64,000 nucleotides of DNA. It comes from Marsupella aquatica. Lineage: Eukaryota; Marchantiophyta. Positions 24,401 to 36,538 of the stretch are shown in pieces (the stretch's first letter is position 1; each line of letters begins with the position of its first letter). The translations under genes and the position numbers were made by a program. The stretch is from assembly GCA_973895155.1 (NCBI GenBank), contig OZ316898.1, forward strand, positions 1,116,001 through 1,180,000. The letters run 5' to 3'. Under the pieces are notes generated by a model. The model ran no database searches, had not been told where the DNA came from, and saw only the letters and a list, made by a program, of their open reading frames with translations.

Positions 24401-24585
24401 AGAAACAGAGTGCACAGAAAATCCAGGGAAGACCTGTAAGAATGCACAGAATTACAGAAGCAACCCTGAAACCGTGGACAAAATCCTTCAAAACCCTACC
24501 AAGCCATCCAAATGCGAACCCAGTGTAGATTAACGTGAGGGTATCAATTCCCAAAAATAAAAATGAATCATCCGCTGCTGCCTTT

Positions 24586-25173
24586 TCACTTAATATTAAC
24601 TACAGCTCCTGCTGCCTCTAGCTGCTTCTTGGCCTCCTCTGCGTCCTCCTTGCCCGTTCCCTCCTTCACCTTCTTCGGGAGCCCCTCGATGAGATCCTTG
24701 GCCTCCTTCAATCCCAGGCTAGTGATCGCCCTCACGGCCTTAATGACAGCAATTCGGGCAGACGTCGGCACTTCGGTAAGAATCACGTCGAACTCCGTTT
24801 GCTCCTCCACCACGGGCGCGGCCTCTGCGGGAGCTCCAGCCACTCCTCCCGCAGCAGGGGCGAAGCTCGCGGCCGACACTCCCAGCACCTCTTGCAGCTT
24901 GTCGGTGAGCAACCTCGCCTCCGCCAACGTCAAGTTCGAGATCGTCTTCGTGAGAGACTCGATTTTCTCCTCCACCGAAACCTCCGTCGCCACAGCTCTA
25001 ATCGCCATCGGCGATCGCCTCGACAAGCACAGTCTCGAGCATTGTCGCGCTCTCAGAGGAACACCGAAATGCACCTTTTGCCCAACGGTGGCCTTCGATG
25101 CAATCCTCGACCCACAAACGGCAGCTGCGGGAATACACACAGCTGATGTCGAAGCTGCTAGTGTGGCGGCCAT
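24586..25173 (-). CDS. RPL12: Plastid 50S ribosomal protein L12 (bL12c) precursor
   Basis: Intronless frame of 195 residues. L12 dimers form the stalk of the large plastid ribosomal subunit and recruit and stimulate translational GTPases. Residues 1 to about 60 are Ala/Ser/Arg-rich with almost no acidic residues, a typical chloroplast transit peptide. The N-terminal dimerisation domain is at about 65-99 ([20 protein letters not shown]), followed by an Ala/Pro/Gly hinge (about 101-123) and the globular C-terminal domain (about 126-195) with [19 protein letters not shown] and the final [10 protein letters not shown]. Length is as expected for the plant precursor. The Met at 25173 gives the transit peptide; the purine/pyrimidine-skewed DNA beyond it looks like leader. 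Confidence 0.97.
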   Translation of the reverse strand: MAATLAASTSAVCIPAAAVCGSRIASKATVGQKVHFGVPLRARQCSRLCLSRRSPMAIRAVATEVSVEEKIESLTKTISNLTLAEARLLTDKLQEVLGVSAASFAPAAGGVAGAPAEAAPVVEEQTEFDVILTEVPTSARIAVIKAVRAITSLGLKEAKDLIEGLPKKVKEGTGKEDAEEAKKQLEAAGAVVNIK

Positions 25174-25385
25174 GGCTGCGAATATCTCAACCTGCTCTCA
25201 CCTTTCTCCGGACCAGGTTCTTAATTTTTTGTCAGTTTGTTCGACTCGCAAACGAATAGCGAAATCAAACGAAGGCCAAAGAGAGTGTGAGAGAAGGAGA
25301 GAGAGATCAATGGCGAATCACACCAGAGCCCGAAAACTGAGGCAGAGAGAGAGAGCTCACACCGAGAGACGAATAGCTCTTGCAT

Positions 25386-25462
25386 CACCAAAGCTACTGT
25401 ACAACGAGAGAACCAGCTTCTGAGCTTCACCAACGCTACTGTACAAGGAGAGAACCAGCTGG
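25386..25462. repeat. 42-bp tandem duplication upstream of L12
   Basis: GCTACTGTACAA followed by GAGAGAACCAGCT occurs twice, with CACC starts at 25386 and 25428. It lies about 210-290 bp upstream of the L12 start codon, so it may be in the promoter. Confidence 0.8.
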
Positions 25463-26812
25463 CCTACGTCGGTTGGCCAGGGGATGGGATAAGCCTGGAA
25501 CTTACTGAGAGGTGGTGGGGTGAGGTGCAAAATTCGTTCTGTTCAATATCATTATCTCCAAGCTCCCCTCCCTACAGTAGTTGGCGGCTTTTTTACCCTC
25601 CTCTCCTTCCAAGCAAGGGGAGTAGGGGCTTTTCGTCCAGTTAGGAACTGCAAATCAAAATATGCCAAATATGACATATAAGGCCACATCCCTCCATAAT
25701 ATGATAAGTTTCGTTACTTTCTTTAAATCAACTAGCCCCATTACCCGTTCCTTGAACATAAATAAACATGCAGTAAAACATTTTTGCATAATAAAATTTC
25801 AATGCTATTTCAGTTAATCCTTGTTTTTTTGTCCACTCTCATTTCATTTTTGTCTATCCTCATTTAATGTTTGTTTTATTCACACTCATAATCACTTTTG
25901 TGTGTATGTGTATGAAGGGTTAGGGTCTAGAGGCTAGACCTAGACCCTTAAGAGTAGACTTTGTTCACGCTTTTATAGGAACATGAGTGCATAATGTATA
26001 CTACTACCACATTTTGATGTGTGATTACAAGCACTGCTTTTTGACCCTCCTCGGTTTCCAAGATAGGGGGAAGAGGAACTCCTGGGTAACTTAGAGTGTC
26101 CCCTCAGGTAGGCATCTCAAACCTGTAGTTTTGCCTCTGGTAGTGATCAAGGTCATTTTCCCGGAACTAAAGTGGTGGACACGAAAAAGTTTGTCCTCAC
26201 ACTAGTGGCCGGAGTACGGAACTGGTACTTTCATGCCAGTGAGTCTTTTGTGGACCTAAAGGTTTGAGATTCCATAGTATATCATGTCTCTCCATCCGAA
26301 GTAGGGGGTACATGATCCTCTGGGTTTTGAGCATCCCCACCAGTATATCTCTCTTTCTCCAAGGTACTAGGGGTGAGAGGACAAGCTTCCGGGTAATTGC
26401 ACATAAAAAATTGACAGCCAGGTACATATTTACTATGGGTTAGTACTCAATATTCTATATAAATCACTAAGTGTTTTACATCAAAATGTTTAATGAATCT
26501 TCCTAAATGTGTATCATAAAATCCTTTTCAAGTTTCACATGGAGGACCCTGATAGTCCCTACAGTAGTGAAGCCAAGTGTGCTTGTTCCCTTGTCATCTG
26601 AGGTGAGAACCATAAAAGGATGGAACACCAGGGGATGCACTTACTGGCTTATTAGGGCTTGTCAAAGTAGGGCTGTAACTGAACCCTAAACTCAGTTACA
26701 ACTACATAAACTGCTTTTATTCCAAGACAAAATCACTACTGGAGACCAAAATACATACCCCATAAGCATTTTACATCCAAACATCCACAGCCGTAAGACT
26801 CTGCTTATGGGA

Positions 26813-26860
26813 GAACTTTGACATGCTCAATTACATGAACTTTGACATGCTCAATTACAT
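26813..26860. repeat. Exact 24-bp tandem duplication
   Basis: A unit beginning GAACTTTGACATGCTC and ending AATTACAT is present twice, head to tail, without mismatch. Confidence 0.95.
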
Positions 26861-28503
26861 GTGCAGCCAAACAATTCATGAGCATGAACCTTGTTGTGAA
26901 GTCCAACAACCAGACAAAATTTAGTCGGACTATAATTGATGCATCACACATGGTAGAAAAATTGTAGTCCTCACCATAACAAAAGTCACTGGGCTCCATC
27001 TAGCACTGGTGGGGATTACATTGTTTTGCTCCAAACCAAATCTTATGATGTAGTGGTGGATATAGCCCATTGGTGGGATGATGTCCATTCACCTCTTTTG
27101 CGGGTGTGAGGTATGGAAAGTGTACAGTGCTGCTCCCCTTATGACAGAGACTCGGACAATTGCGTCGACACAATTCGTGGACACGAGGAAAACAATTCTC
27201 GAGCGAAGGGTACCTGATGGGTGAAGAGAGGGATTTGAGAATGAAAATTGTCGGTAAAACTGTCCCACACGGACCACTCCCATTTCCCAGGAGACCACCT
27301 CGGAGAATTGATGTATCAGGTACTGGTGTTGGCCGTCACTAGCGAGGCAATTAATTGTGGGGGATGGTATGCTGACTCTTTTTGAATGGAATTCATTGAG
27401 TTTTTTCGAGGCAAAAAATTGATTGTGGGGGATGGGGGGAGACGCAAGCCACCCAATCCTCCATGATGAAGCTATGGGAACGACTGCCAGGGTTTGAGTT
27501 TCTTCCATGTGAACTAACGCAGAGCTAGGTAGTCTGAAGAAGGTATATATTGGATTGTTGAAGTTAGGCCCAGCGTTTACACATTTTGAATGCAAGGAGG
27601 ATGCTCTGATGTACGTTAGAAAGGATGAACAATCTCGTATTCGGTAACGAGCAAGATAGAGCACTTCAGGTGATCAATCTTGGCATCCCCAGAACAATGG
27701 AAGCAGTGGAAGGGTTCTCAACTTTTCCCCAGATGATGGTGTATGCTATGAAACTAGGCAAGAATGAAGGGGACCGCATACTCATTAGACCCGAGATTCG
27801 GGAGTGGCCTCCGTTGTACATTCGCGCACATAGTTTCTCCACCGAAAACCTGGTCATATAATTGCTTTTCTATCATTGTGCATCGTCTGTCGAATGCTTC
27901 TTGCGTCTAACAAGAGCCTAAGTAAGCACCCTTCCACCTTGGATGGTAGTAAGAACGAACGCTAAAGTATTCAGTGTATATTGTACATTTTGTGCAATGG
28001 CTACCGGGCTCACTCACAATTCTATAGTGAGTCCGGCGAGTCTTGGTAGATTGATACGATTTCAACATTCGCTTGTCTATCTAAGTTCTAAGTAGCTTCT
28101 CTAACTTCTCTCAGTAGCTGGCTCGAATAAAGGTTTGAGATGGAAGTGGATCATTGAGATATATGAACCTCAGACTTCATGAGCATCGAGCACCTACGAT
28201 GTGAACGCTCCAACAGAACGTGCTTGGAGGTCTTAGCCGCAGATGGTTGTACTTCTTATCCGCGGATGGTTGCCTGCTGTTGTGACTAATTAAGGCTGAC
28301 TGTACCGTGCCCTTGGTGCTGGGACCGATTGGATTTGACGGATGAATCGAGTCGGGCTCGATGGAGGCTAGGAATCGTGCAAACGATATTCAATTCCCGA
28401 CTGAACCCGAAGGGTCGAAAAGTTGGTTACAAACCCAAATGATCATCCTCCCAACACAAGTACAAAAATATAGCTGTTGCAATTTCGGAGGCCTGGCGGT
28501 ATC

Positions 28504-29286
28504 TCACGACACACAAAGCAACGGGGGCTGTTGCCGCATGTTCAAGTTGGGAGGATGATACCCACGCGGTGATTCAGGAATGCTCTCCAAGGCTGGTCTC
28601 CATCCCATGTACATTTTAAGATTAAGCAGCACCGAGTCTCTGGCGTCGTTGGATTTGTCCATTGCGTGATCCTTCCTGTCTATGGGGAGCTCCGTTGCCT
28701 CTTCAACAAATAAACGTCTCAGAGCACCGCCAGCTGTGGATCGAGGTGCGTTCTCCGACTGTGATGAATCCGCCACTTTCCTTTGATATCGCTGTAAGAA
28801 GAACCGCGATTTGTCTTGCTTGAAAGGTGTTTCTGTCGGGGTTGCTGTCTCCTGATTCTGCTGCAGCCTGGCTGCCTGCTGGGCAACATCCTCGCCACTA
28901 GTATTCAGATTGGGCACTGAAATTTGCTGTGGTCTGAGCTTGGTCTTCTTGTTAGATAATGGTGAAGGGATGGGATGAACGACATAGGCTTGCCCTGGTT
29001 GCAGTATTTCATGCGGTTGCAGTATGGTCATATTGGTACGCTCCCCCTTCACTCCCGACCTCACGGCGGAGCAGTGCATAACCATATGGTTAATGTACTC
29101 GATCATCAATTCCGCCGCCTCCACTGGTCCGTCTAGGAGTTCGATGTTTCCATGGGGAAGCAGCACCCGTACCTTTCTGACTTCTCCTCCTGCTCCTCCT
29201 GCTCCTCCTGCTCCTCCTCCTCCTGCTCCTCCTCCTCCTCCTCCTCCTCCTCCTCCGCTCGCACATCCCAATGGAGTGTTCCCCAT
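28504..29286 (-). CDS. PADRE-domain (DUF4228) protein with N-myristoylation-type start
   Basis: The open frame extends to 29337, but I start at the internal Met at 29286 because it gives MGNTPLGCAS, the Gly2/Cys8 pattern of N-myristoylated and palmitoylated proteins and the usual MGN start of plant PADRE proteins; this gives 260 residues. A Gly/Ala tract (about 11-34) comes from a trinucleotide repeat. The PADRE core runs from VRKVRVLLPHG (about 36-46) through GPVEAAELMIEY to HEILQPGQAYVVHPIP (about 92-107). The remainder is polar, with a basic-aromatic SRFFLQRYQRK segment. Family members respond to pathogens and stress, but the biochemical role is unknown. A small 3' intron or other C-terminus cannot be ruled out. 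Confidence 0.8.
   Translation of the reverse strand: MGNTPLGCASGGGGGGGGGGAGGGGAGGAGGAGGEVRKVRVLLPHGNIELLDGPVEAAELMIEYINHMVMHCSAVRSGVKGERTNMTILQPHEILQPGQAYVVHPIPSPLSNKKTKLRPQQISVPNLNTSGEDVAQQAARLQQNQETATPTETPFKQDKSRFFLQRYQRKVADSSQSENAPRSTAGGALRRLFVEEATELPIDRKDHAMDKSNDARDSVLLNLKMYMGWRPALESIPESPRGYHPPNLNMRQQPPLLCVS
29184..29256. repeat. (TCC)n / (TGC) trinucleotide repeat coding Gly/Ala
   Basis: A run of TCC units interspersed with TGC encodes, on the minus strand, the Gly/Ala tract of the PADRE protein. It keeps the reading frame and is a likely length-polymorphic site. Confidence 0.95.
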
Positions 29287-31980
29287 CGATGCTTCTGATG
29301 CAATGCTCCCCTCGTTACTTGTGTCACTCTTTGTCACGCGGCCTCTTCGACAATGTTGTAGTCCCTGAAATTATGAATCCTTCGAATCAAGAGGCACGCT
29401 ATCTAGAGCACACTGAACGGAAAGGTTGGAGGGAGGCAACGACCTGTAAAAGATATAAATTATAACAAATTTGTCTGTCGAAGGACTTATTCGGACATGG
29501 ATTTTGTTATATCTGCTGGCATACACCGAGAAATTACTGCTAACTGCAAAGACTACAGTACTTTAGTCATTCGACTTTCACGTCTGATCATGGAACGAAC
29601 TGCACTGTTCTCATCTTTCAAGCACAAGTGTAACTCGTCTATGTCTCCGGAAACCAGTCGCTCTCACAATTCTTTGACGAAATCAGCACGTACCAGTCGC
29701 TGTATATCTACCCTGTTCTAACTAACAAGGCGCTTCGCTCGAACGATTGCCCGAGAATGTCAAAGAGAGCTGAATTTCGATAGCCTCGGACACTCCTTCC
29801 TTTGCCCCCGGTCCGTCTAACGACTGGCAACGTCCGGGAATTCAATGAATGAAAGCAATCGACGATCGTGCAGATAATGAATCGACAAACTACGTGCTAC
29901 TGGTAAACGCACACTTGAACGAAGCACCCACGCAGACTCCCGCCACCGCTGCCCATTCCGAGTTAGCCGAGTAGCAAGGCCTAGTTCCCAACTGTAGATC
30001 GAGTCCTCTGAACACACAATGTGCTGTACTGTTTGTAATTTAGTGCCCGTGCGCGTGCAGCGAACTAGAGACAAACTGGCAGATATGCGTTCCAGCCTTC
30101 AAGGCTCGGCGTTGTTCTGTGCTGCGTGCAGACACATGGACAGCCAGGCCAGGCCAGGCGAGGGGAAACGAGACGAGAAAAGACGAGACGAGACGAGACA
30201 GTTTGAATCGGGCAGAGGACACGGAAACGAAAAAGAGTTGAACTAGTGGAGAAATCGTCGAGGAGCAGAAGTACAGCTTTCTCGCCGCCATGACGAAGTG
30301 GGTCTGAATGCGTCGTCCAAGCCGCGTCGAAGGGAGGGAGGGAGTGATCGAACTAGGGGAGGAGAGTTATTATTAGGAAGCTACTCATGCCCTTCGATGT
30401 CCCGATTGATTGATTGATTACCGTCGAGGATTCAAGCTAAGAGAATAATGTGATTCTCATCAGGAGATTCATTTGTCTGGACTTCACTACTTCGTTTCTC
30501 TCGTGTGTTGTTGAATCTCTCTCCACTCCCCGTCCCCCTCCACTCCATCTCCTTCCTGGATTCCTGGACGCTCTGTGGTTGCCTCTGTTCGACGTGGCCC
30601 ACAAAGACACAACCACTTCATGGCGTCCTGTACAGATCCAAAACTTACATCCACATATTTATTTAGAATAACATTATTTAAAATAACTCTTAGTGATTAA
30701 AATTAGTTGGTGGACCCCTTGGCTAATAAAATCAAGGGAAGAGTCGATCTGAGCCGTCTCCATTTCTTATCTCCGAAAATCTCGTCCATCCATCATAATG
30801 GCCAATCTATGGCTCAAAAGAAAGATCTCAAATAGATTTATAGATGGGTTCTGTCTGTTTTGAAAATGGGTTAATATTTTTCAAAATGAAAACTTAAACA
30901 AATTCAAGCCTTCCTAGCCGTCGATTTTGTTAATTTTATGATCTTTGCCATCCATTTTGTAATGCCTCTAGAAATCTTATTCATCCATGTTAGAAGACGA
31001 TCTAGGGTGCAAAAGAAAGATCTCAATGAGATCTACGACTGGGTATCTTTTGTTTTAAGAATGAGTAAATAGTTTTGAGTATAAAATTAGATGAACTTTC
31101 AAGATTCCAGCCATTCCTCCTCCCCGATCCTGGGTTTCTATGTGCTCTTCCTAGCATTAATGGCCATACAATACGAGAGGTCCTTACATACCGGGAAATG
31201 TGGTTCAACAAGGAAGTTATCAAGTTAGTTATTAGTCATTATTTCTTATATGAAAAATATTTTTTATAAATCTTTGAATTTAAGTTTTAAAATTGGAAAT
31301 GTAACTAAAATAGTTACATAATGACAGTTTTAACCATCTTGTTCTTTGCATTTCCAATGTTTTTACTTTTCTTTTTACGGCACGGCGTCCCAAAATTTAC
31401 ACCCAAATTGACACAAACACGAATGAAAACTATAAGTTTCATTCACAAAACCGACGAGACTTGTTTGTTGCGGTTGTTGTTGACGTGGCACGCTGTGGTG
31501 CCAGAAATTTTGGAAGGGACCTCTAGTGGGGTCCGTAATAATTGTATTTTAGATAACAAATAATGCTTTAAATAAAACAATTTGGTTTATCATAATAATA
31601 TTATGTAAATTAATATTTAGTGATTAGAATAATTATGGACCCCATTAGGGGTCCTTTGCAAAATTCCTAGCTTCATAGCACGCCACATCATCATGGCACA
31701 CTACAAACAGGAAGAAACTTGTTTCTGTATAAAATTAACTTATGCATTCATGTTTGTGACAAGTTTGTTGTAAAAATTGGGACGTCATGTCGTAAAAAGA
31801 ATGTAAAAAAACTCATGAAAATCAAAAGACAAAAAGATTGAGATAAAATTGTTCTTAGTCACGGTTTTATTTATATTTTGATTTTATTCAAAACATAAAA
31901 TTTTCCCGGTAGTAATTTTCAATTTGACATTGTTGAGTCAAATCATAATGGAAACTCACATATAATATGGCGTTGGAAAG
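29287..31980. other. 5' flank of the PADRE gene and AT-rich intergenic DNA
   Basis: The DNA up to about 30.4 kb is probably leader and promoter of the minus-strand gene; it has a GACGA-type purine repeat at about 30173-30200. From 30.65 kb it is AT-rich with a direct repeat (starts about 30770 and 30966) in which CAAAAGAAAGATCTCAA recurs. No gene seen. Confidence 0.5.
31551..31640. repeat. Dispersed AT-rich repeat, copy left of the retrotransposon
   Basis: Shares TGCTTTAAAYAAAACAATT, TGGTTTATCAT and TTATGTAAATTAA-ATTTAG in the same order with the 42.1-42.3 kb repeats on the other side of the retrotransposon. Confidence 0.6.
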
Positions 31981-31985
31981 ATCTT
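31981..31985. repeat. Target-site duplication, left (ATCTT)
   Basis: ATCTT directly precedes the element and is repeated at 41303-41307 directly after it, the 5-bp duplication expected of a Ty3/gypsy integrase. Confidence 0.85.
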
Positions 31986-33492
31986 AGTGATGGACCTCGC
32001 CACCCAGCGCCCTCACCAATCCCAGCTCTTGCGCCTAAGTGCCCTTGGTGCCCGAACGCCTCCACGGAATACCTCGAGCAAGCATCCAAGTGCCTCTAGC
32101 ACCGCCTGCGGCCCCTCCCATACGAAGCCGCACTTGCTCATCTACACGACCGCTACTCAACGGTCCTCACTGTCTGCACAAGCAACCAAGCACCTCGGTA
32201 AATAACCCCATCGGATCTAGAACTCGCCAAGTCTAGCATCCTAACTCAAGCTCAACAGACGTTGGTAAATAGGTCAGCGATAGGTCCTCCCGATGCCATA
32301 AGCTGGAACCAGAACCCACGCCCACTGTCCGTCCAGGACAGCTCCTTCCTTGGGCGCGGCCCGGGTTCCCCCTCGTACCTATTCATCACCAACTGACCGC
32401 CCTGACCTCAGGACATGCTCATGGCCCAAATAGCGTAGCTTGTCCTAAAGCTTGTCCCAAGCTTGTCTCAACACATCGGGACCAGAATGGCCCCGACTCT
32501 AACAACCGCTCCCGGTTTGCCCCACTGATGGTCTAGGGACTGAGCGCCCTTGGGACTCAGCCTCCATACCAATTTGGCCTTGCCTCCCCAACGCAAGCTC
32601 CCTTGGGAGGCTGAACGCGGCTTGGCTGCTGTTCGGCAGTATTTGGCAAACGGGCGAGATAACACCCGCAAACCACGAGAACCCATGGCATCCCCAGACC
32701 CAAATGAGATCAGGAGAGCGTAGCTCTCCTCAAGAGCTTTCCAACGCACCTAAGAAGTCCTCCAATGGACTTCCTGTTGGGAAGATATCGTCATTTCCGT
32801 TTGGCGGTTTCCCTTAGTGTCGCGACCGCCGCGGCTCACGACTTTGGCTCGCCCTTAGCCCCCAGGGAGACACCACTCCCCTCATATATGCTTCCGGAGA
32901 ACTGCCACCCCCGGACTAGCTTTGGTCCCTAAACATTTGGCCCCCAACCCGGATCCCATCGCGCATAATGGGCGTGCCAGTTGGGCGTGCCACCAACTGG
33001 CAACGCCCATAACTTTCTTGATAGGCATCCGCAAGCAGAGTGCCTTAGCCCGTTGTGACCGGGCCAACCCAATGCTCATGCCTAGACCCTCAGGTTTGAT
33101 TGCTGCTCAAGGCCCCCGACCGGCCCAACCCGGATCGGGCCATAACTTGCGCCCCAAGCGTCCGTTGCCAATGGTGTCAACTCCATTGGCCTTGGGCCCA
33201 AGAGGAGATCACTCCCAAGCCCTCGGAACTCAAAGCCCATCCGACGGTCCGGACGGCCATCCTTGAGCCCGGCCCATTTCTCCTTGACTCGACCAGCCAT
33301 AGGCTAGTCCAAGTCCTTAGTTTGTGTCCCCAACTTGGCCCCTTGCCTCGCCAGTGCCATGTCTCATTGCTCACAAGTCTCCCCATGCTAAGTCCTCCCC
33401 GGATGGCCTATCCGGGCCTGGACCATAAGGGAGCTCGGCGTCGGAGTCAACGACGCCGGAGCTAAGTGTTAAGGTAGTCGAGTTCCGCGACT
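31986..33492 (-). repeat. 3' LTR of the chromovirus
   Basis: About 1.5 kb, matching 39182-41302 apart from the MITE there and small indels. The plus-strand ends are AGTGATGG and GCGACT, so the LTR pair ends AGT...ACT rather than TG...CA. The inner edge could extend 4 bases to a TGCA beside the polypurine tract. Confidence 0.88.
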
Positions 33493-33496
33493 TGCA

Positions 33497-33505
33497 CCCC
33501 CCCTT
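33497..33505 (-). other. Polypurine tract (plus-strand primer)
   Basis: On the minus strand AAGGGGGGG directly precedes the 3' LTR (with TGCA between), the expected place and composition of the polypurine tract. Confidence 0.75.
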
Positions 33506-33931
33506 AAAATGGTCACGTCCGCGTGACCTAAGTAAACGTTCCAACACGCCTAGACCACTTTGGGTCTTAAAAAATTTTTATGAGGTAACAAATGGTTTGC
33601 CCACAAGGCTGATGTAAACCAGGTTGGTATGCGCATTCCAAACTTAGGAAATTCCAACCTATCCCACTTATCCAAGTAGGATGCCAGTCCAAACGGGTAA
33701 GCTAACTCCAAACTCATCGGACCCATTGTCCTCCCCTTGGGGCGCTCCCCTTTAGTTCAAACTAGCCTGCCCACAGATGTAGGGCGGGCACCATTAACTT
33801 CCACTCGCAAAAAGCAAATTGGCCGCCCAACGACCTCTAGCACCAACGCAATCTGACTTTATCCTTAAGAGGCCGAGAGGAGTGAAACTAGAATACAACT
33901 CACAAAGGTAGCTACAATTGCCTGTACGAGC

Positions 33932-34858
33932 TCACAACGGCGGTAGGCCGCTTCGCTTACGATAGCTTCCAAGGATTTCTGAGGCATTACCCAAATTTTC
34001 TTCCGGCTCCCAAGTACTCTCGGCCTGGTCATAGCCAGCCCACTTCACCAAATACTCTAAAACTTGTCTTCCCAACTTGCGTTTGTAACGGTGGTCCAGA
34101 ATTGCCTCCACCTCGAACTCCTCCGCGTCCTCCACCAGCATGGCGTCCGGACGCAAGACCTGATCCCGGTTGGGATCATCCTCTTTGACAAACTTCTTGA
34201 GCCAGCTAACATGGTAGCTTTTGCCCACGCCCATTTCCTTGGGTGTCTCCAACACCACCGAAACCGGATTATCCTTGTGGGCCCATTGTATGATGCGATA
34301 GGGCCCCGCGTATCTGGGAGCCAGCTTCCTACTTATGTTCTCGTGGTGTTGCTCAGGTCTCAGCTGCAACCAGACACTCTCCCCAATTTCAAAGCTTACC
34401 TGGCGTCGATGTTTATCCCCTTGCTCCTTGTACCGACTTTGGGCAAGGGTCATACCCTTGGTAGCCGCTTCCACAACTAGGCACCACTCTCGAATAAAAT
34501 TGTCCGCAGAAGGAACCTTGCTTTTCGTCCGCCAAGCTTTCGGATTTATAAACCAGGAGGGCGCCCTTGGCGTCCTCCCTGTGGCCAACACAAACGGCAC
34601 AAACCCAGTCGCCAAATGCTTGGTCGAGTTATACCTAAACTCGGCCATTGTTAAATGCTTCGCCCAATCCTTCTGATTGGCTGTCACAAAGTGACGTAAG
34701 TAGTCCTCCACGATACCGTTAACCCGTTCTGTTTGACCATTTGTCTTATGATGAAACGCTGATCCCTTAGTCAGGTCCGTTCCGGATAACCAGAACAACG
34801 CCTTCCAGAAATGGCATGTGAACTTGGTATCGCGATCGGACAGGATATGCAACGGCAA
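33932..34858 (-). pseudogene. Integrase core (C part) and chromodomain
   Basis: Open stretch of 308 residues. It has the second catalytic Asp in LSDRDTKF and the catalytic Glu in NGQTERVNG, then the basic GPY/F-like region (APRYAGPYRI) and a C-terminal chromodomain (VEAILDHRYK ... YLVKWAGY ... STWEPEENL). Two in-frame stop codons just upstream separate it from the rest of integrase. Chromodomains direct integration to marked chromatin. Confidence 0.9.
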
Positions 34859-34979
34859 TCCCCACTATCAGAAGACATTGTCAAATACTAGACCGGCAAC
34901 CTCTCGGGCCGAAACCATCTTCGTAGTAGGCAAGAAATACACCATCTTGGAAAAACGATCCATGATTGTTAAGATGGAG

Positions 34980-35483
34980 TTACTGCCGTGAGACAGGTAA
35001 TCCAATAATGAAGTCCATGGAGATAGACTCCCATGGAGCCGCAGCTACTGGTAAGGGTTGCAGTAGTCCTCCTTTTGCCCTATAGACCGTTTGGTTCTTT
35101 TGGCGCGAGTAATAACTTTGCATGTGTTGAAGGACCGATTGCTTCATATCCGGCCAATACACATCTCGCGACATGCTGCGATACATGGCGGCTTGTCCTT
35201 CGTGCCCTCCCTAGGGCGAGTTGTGGTACTTTTGCAGAACCTCTAGCCTTAGAGACTCTGGTATGTACACACGCCTCTGCTTGTATCGCCATAACTGGAC
35301 ATTATGCGTCGTATCCAACCCCAATGATACATGCCTTACCTTGCCCCGGCTACCCCCATTGCTTTGCCAATCCTTAGCTAACCTGTCATCCTCGTACGCT
35401 GCGGCCAGAACCTTTGGCCACTCGGATTCGAGCATTGTGATCCCATTGACACGATGTTGGTCCTTACGTGATAACGCGTCCAT
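34980..35483 (-). pseudogene. End of RNase H region and integrase zinc-binding / core start
   Basis: Two open pieces (35211-35483 and 34980-35186) split by a stop codon in the zinc finger. The first has MDALSR, the usual RNase H/integrase junction. The second has the GHEG half of the H2C2 finger, but both Cys of the finger are replaced (QSYYSRQKN), and the first catalytic Asp lies in SMDFIIGLP. Both the stop and the lost Cys show decay. Confidence 0.85.
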
Positions 35484-36457
35484 TGCCGTATTTGTCTTCC
35501 CTGGAAATTGAAATCCGCCAAGAACATCTGCCAGCGCATTTCCTTGGGGTTCAACCTTGGCTTAGAACTGAAGTACCCGGTCGGCAAACTATCTGTGTGG
35601 ATTACCACTTTGGGACCGTTCTTAAGGTCAATCTCCCACTTCTTCAATGCGTAGATCACAACATACATTTCCCTTTCTAGCGTGATCCAATGATTTTCCA
35701 ACTTACATGACTCGAAGGCCACAGGACACCCATCTTGGTGAAGACAGGCGCCGATGGCATAATCACTTGCATTTGTCCAAATCTCGAACGGCTTCCCCAT
35801 CTTAGGTAACTTTAGAATCGGCGGCATTATCATTAACCGCTTAAGTTCTAGGAATGCTAACTCGCAATCCTGTGTCCACACAAATACTTTGTTTTTCAAC
35901 GTTAGCGCATTGAGGGGCCTCGCAATCCTCGCATAGTCTTTCATGTATCTCCGATAGAACCCCGTAAATCCTAAGAAGGCTCTAACTTGCCTTACATTGG
36001 ACGGACGCTCCCATTCTTTGATCTCCTTAAGCTTGTCCTGACTAGGCGTAATCCCTTCCGGGGTAAAGGTATGGCCGAGGAACTGAATCTCGTTCATCGC
36101 AAACTCGCACTTGCTAGGTTTAGCAAAGAGACGAGCCTTACGAAGGCAAGAGAACACTTCTCTGAGCAACTGCTCATGCTCCTCCAACGTTTTCGAGTAG
36201 ATTAGGATGTCGTCAATAAAGACGACCACTCCTTGGTCCAACAAGTCATGAAAGATGGTATTCATCATCTTCATGAATGTTGCGGTTGCATTACACAATC
36301 CGAACGGCATAACCAAAAACTCATAGGATCCAAACCTTGTGCGCATCGCGGTCTTATACTCGTCTCCCTTAGCCATGCGGATCTGGTAATACCCAGACCG
36401 CAAGTCCACCTTTGAAAACTTCTTAGCCCCGGAGAGGCAATCGAAGAGGTCATCCAT
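35378..36457 (-). pseudogene. Reverse transcriptase and RNase H
   Basis: Open stretch of 359 residues. RT motifs include SKVDLRSGYYQIRM, the MPFGLCNA block and the catalytic FIDDILIYS. The connection FLGFTGFYRRYM follows, then an RNase H part with a degraded first Asp region (EIWTNASDYAIG) and HTDSLPTG. The last 30 or so residues are out of frame relative to the family, so a frameshift lies near 35.5 kb. Confidence 0.92.
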
Positions 36458-36538
36458 ATAAGGTAACGGGTATATGAGGTAATGGGTACTTGTTCTTTAC
36501 CGTCTGCTTATTGAGGGCCCGATAATCTGTGCACAATC

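Larger units (their letters stand above)
19611..24585. other. Intergenic DNA between syntaxin B and plastid L12
   Basis: The first few hundred bases are probably syntaxin 3' UTR and the last few hundred L12 3' UTR. I recognise no gene between them. Frames such as 21365-21784, 22663-22911 (minus) and 23523-23768 have no known domain. An 18-bp perfect inverted repeat and a 38-bp tandem repeat are listed separately. Confidence 0.5.
25174..28503. other. 5' flank of L12 and intergenic DNA
   Basis: The part next to 25173 is CT-rich on the minus strand and probably the L12 leader and promoter. The rest is AT-rich with diverged repeats. A 191-residue minus frame at 27089-27664 is open but matches nothing I recognise and has no supporting splice or domain signals. 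Confidence 0.5.

Noticed and set aside
24563-25423. 286-residue plus-strand frame over the L12 gene
   Set aside because: Antisense shadow of the clearly recognisable plastid L12 coding sequence.
27089-27664. 191-residue minus-strand open frame
   Set aside because: Long, but no recognisable domain, no good start context and no supporting neighbours; chance cannot be excluded.
32922-33465. Overlapping open frames of 114-121 residues in the left LTR (and 40388-41275 in the right)
   Set aside because: They lie in LTR sequence; the frames differ between the two LTRs and have no domain.
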